Shown: piece after piece, positions 33,234 to 40,254 of the stretch
Numbering within the stretch: the first letter of the stretch is position 1
Layout: each line of letters starts with the position of its first letter
Assembly: GCF_900142365.1 (NCBI RefSeq)
Contig: NZ_FRAP01000002.1
Coordinates: 310,001 to 374,000 of the forward strand
From: Pseudonocardia thermophila
GTDB taxonomy: Bacteria > Actinomycetota > Actinomycetes > Mycobacteriales > Pseudonocardiaceae
Length of the DNA: 64,000 nt
Direction of reading: 5' to 3'
The notes under the pieces: generated by a model
What the model was told of the DNA's origin: nothing
Databases searched by the model: none
The model's input: the letters and a program-made list of their open reading frames with translations, nothing else
Translations under genes and position numbers: made by a program

Positions 33234-36191
33234 CTACGGTGACTGCAGCAGGTCGGTGGCGAGGACTTCGCCCTGGTGGTCGAGGAAGTGCCGCAGCCCG
33301 TCGGCCACGACGTTCTTCGCGCTGTTGGCGCCACCGCCCGGGCCCTGGACGAGCGCGGTCACGACGACCCGCGGGTCGTCGTGGGGCGCCACGGCCGTCA
33401 TCCAGTTGTGGTAGGTGCCCGCGGCCAGTGCGTTGTCCTGCGCCGTCCCGGTCTTCCCGGCGGCGGGCAGGGAACCGAGGGCGGTGGCGGTGCCGCTGGT
33501 CACGACCGCGCGCATCCCCTCACGGACGGGGCCGAGCACGTCCGTGAACGACAGCGCGGTCGGTTGCGGCGCCGGCAGCGCCGTGAGCGGGCCCCCGCTG
33601 GTGCCGACGGCCAGCCCCAGCCGGGGCGTGACCATCTGCCCGGTGGCGATGCCGGCGGTCCACCGGGCCACCTGGATCGGCGTGGTCAGCAGGTAGCCCT
33701 GGCCGATGCCGAGGATCACCGTCGACCCGCCGTACCAGGTGCCGCCGCGCTCCGCGACCGACTCGGGGGTGCCGAGGTAGCCCGCCGACTCCCCGGGCAG
33801 GTCGATGCCGCTGACCGCGCCCACGCCGAGCGCCCGGGCCGTCTCGATGATCGGCTCGGGGCCCATGGCCTGGGCGAGCTTGTAGAAGTAGACGTCGTTG
33901 GACCAGGCGATCGAGTCGACCATGTCCATCGGGCCCATCGGCTTCCAGTTGCGGAAGGTGTGCCCCCCGACGGTGTAGTCCGCGCCGGTGGGGATGACCT
34001 GTTCGGGCGGGATCACCGGGTCGACGGCGTCCGCGGCGGCCACCACCAGCTTGAACGTGGACCCGGGCGGCACGGCGGCCTGGATCGCGGCGTTGCGCAT
34101 CGACCGGTTCGGGTTCTCGGCGATGGCCTGCAGTTCCCCCGGGTCCGGCGGCGGGCCGAACGCGTTGTTGTCGTAGGAGGGCACGCTCGCCATGGCGAGG
34201 ACCTGACCGGTGCGTGCGTCCATCGCGAGGGCCGCGCCGACCGCCTTCGGGTTGGACTGCGCCCGCATCGCGGCCTGCAGGCTCTCGCCGAGCCGGCGCT
34301 GCAGCCCCAGGTCGATCGACAGGCGCAGGTCGGAGCCGGGCACCGGGTCGTAGCGCGGGCCCATCGCGACCGGGACACCGGTCGGGTCGACGTACACGCA
34401 CTGGCGGCCGTTGACCCCGCGCAGCACCGCGTCGTACTGCAGCTCCAGGCCGGCGCGGCCGACGATCTCCCCGGAGGGCAGGTCCGGCCAGCGCTGCGTC
34501 TCCTTCTCCGTGGCCACGCCGGCGAAGCCGAGCACGGGCGCGAGCAGCGAGCCGGTGGGGTAGTAGCGGCGCGCCTCGGGGACCACCATGACGCCGTCGA
34601 TGCCCGCGGCCGCGACGTGGGCGCCGACGGAGTGCGGGACCTCGCCCAGCTTCAGCGAGAGCGTGGTGGCGGGGACCGCGTCGAGCTGGGCCTGCACCTC
34701 CTCGGCCGGCCGCCCGACGTGCGCGGCGACGCGGGCCACGTCGTCGGGTCGGGTGCGCAGCAGCGCCGGTACCGCGATGACCTCGTCGACGCCGTCGGGC
34801 GCGTCGACCGTGCTGAAGGCGACGGGGGTGCCGTGCCGGTCGGTGATCGCCCCGCGCTGCGCGGGGATGCGGATGCACCGCGTCATCTGGTCCTCGGCGG
34901 CCGCCAGCAGCTCGGGGCCGTGGACGGCCTGCAGGTTCACCCCGTAGGCGCTGAAGACGGCCAGCACCGCGGTGGTGCCGAGCGCGACGGCGCGGACGAG
35001 CCGGGGCCGGTTGCGGCGCCGGAGGCCGAGCGCCCAGATGCGCTTGCGGGCGCCGTCGTGGCGGATGCCGAGCGCGACACCGAGCGCGGCCAGCTTCACC
35101 AGCAGCGCCGATCCACCGTAGCTGAGCAGCGGGAACGGGATGCCGGCGAGCGGCAGCAGGCCCAGGTTGCCGCCGACCGACACCAGCGTCTCGGTGCCGA
35201 ACAGGACGGCGAGGCCGGCGCACACCAGCGCGCCGTGGGCGTTGCGGGCCTGGCGGGCGGCGAGCGCGATGCGCCAGACCAGCACGATCGCGGCGAGGAC
35301 GACGATGCCGCCGGCGACCAGTCCGAACTGCTCGACGACCCCGGACAGCGCCAGGTCGGTCTCACGCTCGGGCAGGTACCGGGCGCGCAGCTCGGCGAGC
35401 GGGTTGCCGTACCAGCCGAACGGGCCGCCGGAGCCCAGCGAGATCCGCGCCTGCTCCACGGCGTACCCGGCCCCGGTGGGCGACTCCTGGGTGCCGACGA
35501 GGAAGCTGCCCAGCCGCTGCATCTGGTGCGGGCGCAGCAGGCCGACGCCGAGCGGGGCGAGCAGTGCCGCGGCGGCGAGCAGCGGGAGCAGCAGCTTGCC
35601 GGGGACCCGGCCCATGACGAGCATCGCCACCGTCAGGACGATCATCACCAGGGCGGTGCTCAGGTCGGGCTGCAGCAGCGTCAGCGCGATCGGCACGGCG
35701 GCCAGCGCCAGCGCGAGGACCAGGCGCTGCCAGTCGGGGCGGGCCGAGCCGAGCACCCCGGCGAGCGCGACGAGCAGGCCCAGCTTGGCCAGCTCCGAGG
35801 GTTGGAAGGTGAACGGGCCGATGTCGATCCAGCGGGTCGCGCCGTTCGCGGTCACGCCCGCGACGGCCACGACCCCCATGAGCGCGACGGCGAGCACGTA
35901 GCTGACCGCCCCGAGGACGGTCAGCAGACGCACCCGGAACCGCCAGAACAGTGCGAGCACGACGACGCCGGCGACGGCGACGACCGCCTGGCGCAGCGCC
36001 ATCGGCGCCCCGTCGGACACGACGAGGTTGGCCAGCCCGAGCCCGACCAGCACGAGCGCCGCGACCACGGCGAGCAGGTCGAACGTGACCCCCCTGTGGT
36101 CGCGGCGGTGGGGACGGGCGAGCAGGGCGGGCAGCTCACTGCCCGCCACCAGCAGCGGCTTCTTCTGGTTGGTCCGTTTGCGTCGCAGCAC
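33234..36191 (-). CDS. SEDS glycosyltransferase fused to class B penicillin-binding protein
   Basis: One frame of 985 codons joins both enzymes of a wall-synthesis pair. The N-terminal ~400 residues are a polytopic FtsW/RodA protein: GATRWIDIGPFTFQPSELAK, LLQPDLSTALVMI, and NLGLLPLAGIPFPLLSYGGS, the SEDS signature. A further transmembrane segment leads into a PBP2/PbpA-type part: IPAQRGAITDRHGTPVAFST, then the transpeptidase with PPGSTFKLV (SxxK), AWSNDVYF (SxN) and AAGKTGTAQ (KTG). Both active sites look intact. GTG 36191 is preferred because GAGGAG lies 7 nt before it; GTG 36209 is an alternative. It would polymerise and cross-link glycan as one unit. Confidence 0.93.
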   Translation of the reverse strand: MLRRKRTNQKKPLLVAGSELPALLARPHRRDHRGVTFDLLAVVAALVLVGLGLANLVVSDGAPMALRQAVVAVAGVVVLALFWRFRVRLLTVLGAVSYVLAVALMGVVAVAGVTANGATRWIDIGPFTFQPSELAKLGLLVALAGVLGSARPDWQRLVLALALAAVPIALTLLQPDLSTALVMIVLTVAMLVMGRVPGKLLLPLLAAAALLAPLGVGLLRPHQMQRLGSFLVGTQESPTGAGYAVEQARISLGSGGPFGWYGNPLAELRARYLPERETDLALSGVVEQFGLVAGGIVVLAAIVLVWRIALAARQARNAHGALVCAGLAVLFGTETLVSVGGNLGLLPLAGIPFPLLSYGGSALLVKLAALGVALGIRHDGARKRIWALGLRRRNRPRLVRAVALGTTAVLAVFSAYGVNLQAVHGPELLAAAEDQMTRCIRIPAQRGAITDRHGTPVAFSTVDAPDGVDEVIAVPALLRTRPDDVARVAAHVGRPAEEVQAQLDAVPATTLSLKLGEVPHSVGAHVAAAGIDGVMVVPEARRYYPTGSLLAPVLGFAGVATEKETQRWPDLPSGEIVGRAGLELQYDAVLRGVNGRQCVYVDPTGVPVAMGPRYDPVPGSDLRLSIDLGLQRRLGESLQAAMRAQSNPKAVGAALAMDARTGQVLAMASVPSYDNNAFGPPPDPGELQAIAENPNRSMRNAAIQAAVPPGSTFKLVVAAADAVDPVIPPEQVIPTGADYTVGGHTFRNWKPMGPMDMVDSIAWSNDVYFYKLAQAMGPEPIIETARALGVGAVSGIDLPGESAGYLGTPESVAERGGTWYGGSTVILGIGQGYLLTTPIQVARWTAGIATGQMVTPRLGLAVGTSGGPLTALPAPQPTALSFTDVLGPVREGMRAVVTSGTATALGSLPAAGKTGTAQDNALAAGTYHNWMTAVAPHDDPRVVVTALVQGPGGGANSAKNVVADGLRHFLDHQGEVLATDLLQSP

Positions 36192-36212
36192 AGGCGCTCT
36201 CCTCGCCACGGC

Positions 36213-37409
36213 TCAGCGGGCCGGTTCGGCCGGCGTGCAGGTGCCGCCGTCGGCCGGGATCGGGACCGGATCGCTGGCCGCTTCCGCGGGGGCGCCGGTC
36301 ACGGCCAGCACAGCGGAAGCGGAGCCGGGCGGGAGCGGCACCGTGTCGACCGCGTCGACGCGGTCACCGCCCGCCGGGACCGTGAGGGTGCCGCCGGGCA
36401 GCTGCGTCGTCTCGCCGGTGCAGCGGTCGACGACCTGGAACGTCCAGTTGACGACCTGCGGTTCGGGTCGCGGCGCGAGCATCACGCGCAGCCCCACCTC
36501 GCAGTCCTCGCCGGGGCTGCACGGCTGCAGCGCACGGAGGCCGACCGAGGTGATCGGACCGGCGGCCGCGGGGGCCGGCGGGTCCACCGGCGGCAGTTCG
36601 GGCTCGTCGGCGGAGGTGTCCACGGTGCCGGTGCGGCCGGCCTGCAGCAGCAGCTCGACGTCCCGGTTGATCTTGTCCTGGAGCAGGACGATCTCGAGCA
36701 TGACCACCACGGCCACCACGGCGAACGAGACCCCCCACCGCCAGGTGCGAGCGAAGACGGAGCGGGCGAGCGCGGCGGGGTTCGGCAGCCCGCGGGGGAT
36801 GAGCGGGCGCTTCGGGAGCGCGTTCACCACGCGCACGGGCGCGGCCGGGCGGAGGACGCGGTGGCCGGTGGCGACCGCGACCAGCCGGGCGAGTTCGACG
36901 CGGGCGGTGTCGATGTCCAGTCCGGCCGCCGAGCGCAGGGCCACCGCGGCGTCGCGCAGCGCCTCGGCCGTCCGGTCCTCGACCATGCGGCCGGCCTTGT
37001 CGAGCGCGGCGAGGTGGGCGACCGCGCCCGGGTACGGGGCGGAGCGGTGTGCGGCGTCCGTCAGAGCGGCGAGGACGGGCGTGAGGTCGGGTAGGTCGTC
37101 GGGTTGATCGTCGAGTTGATCGGCACCGTCCCCGGCGGTCTCGTCGTCGCCGGTCGTCAGGCGGGCCCGGCCGTGCATGCCGATGCGCACCTGTTCGGGG
37201 CGCAGCGTTCCGCGGACGCCGGTCCGTCCCGTCGCCTCGGTGAGCACGTCGGCGGCGACGGCGACCGCCTGCAGCGGGGTGAGCCGGCCGATCTCGAGCA
37301 GGCGGGACAGCAGCACACCGCCGCCGGACGGGCGGGGGAGCGGCGCGGACTCGGTGGGGCCCGGCGGCACGGCGGCGAGGTTCGGCAACGTCAGGGACGG
37401 GTGGGTCAT
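36213..37409 (-). CDS. single-pass membrane protein with pseudokinase-like N-terminus
   Basis: 398 residues. The cytoplasmic part (about 1-225) has LTPLQAVAVAADVLTEATGR followed by TLRPEQVRIGMHGRARLTTG. That recalls the catalytic-loop region of Ser/Thr kinases (HGDVRPANVLVGPDGRARLTDFG type), but without the catalytic Asp-x-Asn or DFG. One transmembrane helix (GVSFAVVAVVVMLEIVLL, about 238-256) is followed by an extracytoplasmic domain with Cys pairs (PCSPGEDCEVGL, VVDRCTGE). No family is recognised beyond this. ATG 37409 follows AGAGGAG. It is first in the operon with the SEDS-PBP fusion and MreB-like gene, which suggests a regulator or scaffold of that machine. Confidence 0.65.
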   Translation of the reverse strand: MTHPSLTLPNLAAVPPGPTESAPLPRPSGGGVLLSRLLEIGRLTPLQAVAVAADVLTEATGRTGVRGTLRPEQVRIGMHGRARLTTGDDETAGDGADQLDDQPDDLPDLTPVLAALTDAAHRSAPYPGAVAHLAALDKAGRMVEDRTAEALRDAAVALRSAAGLDIDTARVELARLVAVATGHRVLRPAAPVRVVNALPKRPLIPRGLPNPAALARSVFARTWRWGVSFAVVAVVVMLEIVLLQDKINRDVELLLQAGRTGTVDTSADEPELPPVDPPAPAAAGPITSVGLRALQPCSPGEDCEVGLRVMLAPRPEPQVVNWTFQVVDRCTGETTQLPGGTLTVPAGGDRVDAVDTVPLPPGSASAVLAVTGAPAEAASDPVPIPADGGTCTPAEPAR

Positions 37410-37616
37410 GCAGCTGCTCCTCTGCGGACGGTCCGGAGGGATGGGCGGACCCGGGCGACGCGCGCGCTCGACCGGAGGGAGCGCGACGGCGTCGGCGGCG
37501 CGACGGGTCCGCCGCTCGACGACAGCAGGAGGGCCTCGGGTCCGGGGACACGGATACCCGAGACGGGGGCGGAGGGGCCCGAGGTACGGATCAGGACGTC
37601 GGTGTCCCGGACGTCA

Positions 37617-37694
37617 GCACAATCGGTGGCCTGCGCCGGGGTGTGCGGGCGTGCCCGACTGTGGGCGCCGGTGCGATGCGACCAGCTTCGCCAT
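37617..37694 (-). pseudogene. possible groEL 5' end remnant behind the CIRCE promoter
   Basis: A strong ribosome site (GGGAGGGGG) is followed by ATG at 37694 and codons for MAKLVASHRR; the frame stops after 26 codons. Chaperonin GroEL proteins start MAK-(L/T/I)-IAFDEEAR, so the first six residues fit and the rest does not. Together with the CIRCE element upstream, this looks like the promoter, leader and first codons of a lost groEL gene. The evidence is short and could be chance; no other part of GroEL is visible. Nothing else is recognised between 37410 and 37820. Confidence 0.4.
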
Positions 37695-37820
37695 GGTGGT
37701 GTCCCCCTCCCACGCTCACGATGACCGCACTTCCCAGCCGGATCGGCGCGCGACGAGTGCTGCCCGATCGTGTCCAGCACCCCCGTCGACCTGGCGCCCG
37801 CAGGGCGCGCAGCCGCCCGC

Positions 37821-37847
37821 CTAGCACTCGCGAAGTCCGAGTGCTAA
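37821..37847. promoter_or_regulatory. CIRCE operator (HrcA-type), orphan
   Basis: CTAGCACTC (37821-37829), a 9-bp spacer, then GAGTGCTAA (37839-37847) match the CIRCE consensus TTAGCACTC-N9-GAGTGCTAA at 17 of 18 positions. A third half-site TTAGCACTC lies at 37855-37863. CIRCE is bound by the heat-shock repressor HrcA and normally precedes groES/groEL or dnaK. Neither is present here. Confidence 0.85.
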
Positions 37848-37851
37848 TTCT

Positions 37852-37880
37852 TACTTAGCACTCGCCCTATGCGACTGCAA
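37852..37880 (-). promoter_or_regulatory. candidate promoter reading left through the CIRCE element
   Basis: On the minus strand TTGCAG (37880-37875) and TAAGTA (37857-37852) are separated by 17 bp, and transcription would start within the CIRCE palindrome, the usual arrangement for HrcA control. The first intact gene downstream is the membrane-protein gene at 37409, head of the SEDS-PBP/MreB-like operon. Confidence 0.5.
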
Positions 37881-37888
37881 CCGGGCCA

Positions 37889-37940
37889 AAGTCCTGAGGC
37901 AGGGCCTGGGGATCAAGTCCTGAGGCAGGGCCTGGGGATC
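37889..37940. repeat. 26-bp perfect tandem duplication
   Basis: Two identical 26-bp units (AAGTCCTGAGGCAGGGCCTG at the start of each) lie at 37889-37914 and 37915-37940, upstream of the flavoprotein gene and of the leftward heat-shock promoter. Non-coding. Confidence 0.85.
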
Positions 37941-38064
37941 AGGGTCGGTGGACCTGCGGAAACCGGTCGACAGAACCCGGATGGACCACCGTGGGCGCAT
38001 GTCGTGATCGAGTGGAATGGGGCACGATAAGCGTCGCTAGTTTTCTCACGACGGAGGTGTGCTC

Positions 38065-39498
38065 ATGGGCGAGGTCGACCTGGTCGTCGTCGGGTTCGGT
38101 GGAGCGGGGGCCGCGGCCGCCATCACCGCGCACGACGCGGGTGCGCGAGTGGTCGTCTGCGAGAAGCAGGCGGCGGACGCGCACACGCCGAGCACCCGGA
38201 TGTCCGGCGGGCTCGTCATGGCCGTCGACGATGCCGAGAAGGGTGCCGCTTACCTGGACGCGTGCGCGGGCGGGATGGTTCCCACCGAGGTCACGCGGGC
38301 GTGGGCGGAGTCAGCCGCCGGTGTGCTCGACTGGTTGCGCACCACCGCGGGCCTCACCTTCTCCCGCATCAACACCGCAGAGCACCCCGAGCTGCCCGGC
38401 GCCGACGCCATCGGTGTCCACCAGCCGGGCGAGGCCGCGTTCCGGCTCGACCCCTCGGCCGGCGGCGGGGACGCCTTGTTCACCGCGGTCGCGTCCGCCG
38501 TGCACGAGCGGGGAATCGACGTTAGATGGGCAACGCCGGTGCAGCGGCTCATCGTGGAGGACGGTCGCGTCGTCGGGGTGACCACCGACTCCGGGCCGAT
38601 CCGCGCCCGCAAGGGCGTGATCCTCTCGTGCGGGGGTTACGAGTTCGACGAGGAGTTGAAGCGCGACAACCTGCGCGCCTATCCGGTCCACTTCTACGGC
38701 AACCCCGGCAACACCGGCGACGGCGTCCGCATGGCCCAGGCCGCCGGCGCCGGGCTGTGGCACATGAACACGATGATCGGCCGGGCGATCGGCCACTTCC
38801 CGCTGGAGTCCGCCGAGGGCGGCTGGCTGAACTTCATCATCGACATCAACCCGCCCGGCCACGTCATCGTCGACCGCGGCGGCCAGCGCTACGCGAACGA
38901 GACCATGCAGGCGCAGCTGCTGCACGGCTTCTACTACGAGATGCTGCGCTACGACTACGACCGCGCCACCTACAGCCGCATCCCCAGCTGGTGGGTGTTC
39001 GACGAGCGCCGCCGCACCGCAGGTCCGCTCACCCTCAGCCACATCGGCGCCGTGAAGGTCGGCCTCTACGACTGGAGTCCCGACAACTCCGCCGAGATCG
39101 AGCGCGGCTGGATCGCCCGCGGCAACACCCCGGAGGAGGCCGCTGCCGCGGCCGGCATGGAGGACCCGGAAGCCCTCGCCCGCACGGTCGCGGAGTACAA
39201 CGCCGCCTGCGCGGCGGGCGTCGACCCCTTCGGTCGCGCCCCCGAGACCCTCATCCCCCTCGACTCCCCTCCCTACTACGTCGTCCCCCTGTACCCGGGT
39301 GGCTCCAACACCTGCGGCGGCCCGCGCCGCGACGCAGCGGGCCGGGTGCTCGACCCGTACGACGAGCCGATCCCGGGGCTCTACGCCGCCGGTGAGCTCG
39401 GTCAGCCGGTCGGGATGCTCTACCCGGCCGACGGGGCGAACCTGTCGGAGGCGTTCTGCTTCGGGCGGATCGCGGCACTGACGGCCGTGGGGGCCTGA
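38065..39498 (+). CDS. FAD-binding dehydrogenase (fumarate reductase/KsdD-like flavoprotein)
   Basis: 477 residues. The FAD dinucleotide fold is at the start (VDLVVVGFGGAGAAAAITAH, then VVVCEKQ). STRMSGGLVMAVDDAEKGA follows, then GVILSCGGYEFDEELKRDN, and GHVIVDRGGQRYANE of the substrate domain. The second FAD segment is GLYAAGELGQPVGMLYPADG with NLSEAFCFGRIA. This is the family of 3-ketosteroid dehydrogenases, urocanate and fumarate reductases; no signal peptide or FMN-linker domain is seen. The substrate is unknown. Start ATG 38065 has GGAGG 7 nt upstream; GTG 38059 is too close to it. It stands alone beside the catabolic cluster. Confidence 0.88.
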   Translation: MGEVDLVVVGFGGAGAAAAITAHDAGARVVVCEKQAADAHTPSTRMSGGLVMAVDDAEKGAAYLDACAGGMVPTEVTRAWAESAAGVLDWLRTTAGLTFSRINTAEHPELPGADAIGVHQPGEAAFRLDPSAGGGDALFTAVASAVHERGIDVRWATPVQRLIVEDGRVVGVTTDSGPIRARKGVILSCGGYEFDEELKRDNLRAYPVHFYGNPGNTGDGVRMAQAAGAGLWHMNTMIGRAIGHFPLESAEGGWLNFIIDINPPGHVIVDRGGQRYANETMQAQLLHGFYYEMLRYDYDRATYSRIPSWWVFDERRRTAGPLTLSHIGAVKVGLYDWSPDNSAEIERGWIARGNTPEEAAAAAGMEDPEALARTVAEYNAACAAGVDPFGRAPETLIPLDSPPYYVVPLYPGGSNTCGGPRRDAAGRVLDPYDEPIPGLYAAGELGQPVGMLYPADGANLSEAFCFGRIAALTAVGA

Positions 39499-39780
39499 TC
39501 GCTGGGCCCGCCCCGCTCGGTCCGAAGTCGATCGCGACCGGGCGGGGTGGTCGCCTCTCGCACCGCGAGTTGGCCGGGTGGCTGTTTGCGGAGCGCGTGC
39601 CCGTTGGGCGTGGGGATCTCTCGGATAGTGCGGTTGCGGTGGCGTCGCTCGGCTGGGATCTCGTTCTGCGTGCCTCCCCGCCGGTCGTGGACGTGGTCGA
39701 CTGCTTGTGGTGCCGTTGCCACGATGGTTCATCGCGCAGTGTTCGGTACGTCGCTCGTCGACCGGGTCGGTGTCGGTGCG
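39499..39780. other. gap with no recognised gene
   Basis: Between the flavoprotein stop and DUF222 remnant 2. Both strands have open but unrecognisable frames. It may be the decayed 3' part of the DUF222 gene, but I cannot identify an HNH motif in any frame. Confidence 0.5.
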
Positions 39781-40238
39781 CGCGGGTCGTGTGGAGCCGT
39801 CCCGGTTCGGGCTGTCGCGGCGTCCCGGTGATCGTGTTCGCGGTGCTCGGCTCGGTGAGTGGCTGCCGTGGCGGTGGTCGCGGATCTCTTTCAGGTAGTT
39901 GTGGAACGCGCACAGCCCTGTGCCGGGTGGTGATGGCAGCGATCTTCTGCTCGTTCAGCACCCCGGCGGCGAACAGTGCCGGACCCGGTCGTGCCCGTCG
40001 GGCAGATCCCGGGCGGTCCGCACCCGCACCCCGCCCCGGTGTGCCGAGACCCGGCAGGCCACTCCGACGTCGTGGGTGAGGATCCTCTCGATCTGGCGCG
40101 GTTCGGTGATCCCGGCGGAGACCTGCGGCCGCGAACTCCCGAGCGAGCTCGAGGATCGCCGTGGCCTGCCGGGCGGCGATGGTGTTCTCCTCCTCGCACG
40201 CGCGCACCCGGGCGGCAAGGTTATCCGCGAACCCGATT
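39781..40238 (-). pseudogene. DUF222/13E12-type HNH protein remnant, copy 2
   Basis: Minus-strand pieces in order: LFEIGFADNLAARVRACEEE, NTIAARQATAILELAREFA, then VSAGITEPRQIERILTHDVG (other frame), ACRVSAHRGGVRVRTARDLP, DGHDRVRH and LFAAGVLNEQKIAAITT. These match copy 1 at 14655-15124 almost block for block, with several frame changes. The HNH domain is not recognisable. The two copies sit 25 kb apart in the same orientation, each next to decayed DNA, consistent with old dispersed 13E12-type elements. The family call rests on motif memory. Confidence 0.6.
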
Positions 40239-40254
40239 TCGAACAAGTGTTCTA
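40239..40254. promoter_or_regulatory. SOS (LexA)-like box before DUF222 remnant 2
   Basis: TCGAACAAGTGTTCTA is the same box as at 15125-15140 with one base changed, and fits TCGAAC-N4-GTTCGA with one mismatch. Its last three bases are the stop codon of the monooxygenase gene read on the minus strand. Confidence 0.55.

Noticed and set aside
33276-37094. Very long plus-strand frame opposite the SEDS-PBP operon
   Set aside because: Its composition (Arg, Gly, His, Asp rich) is that of a GC-rich antisense shadow; the minus strand has clear domains and active sites.
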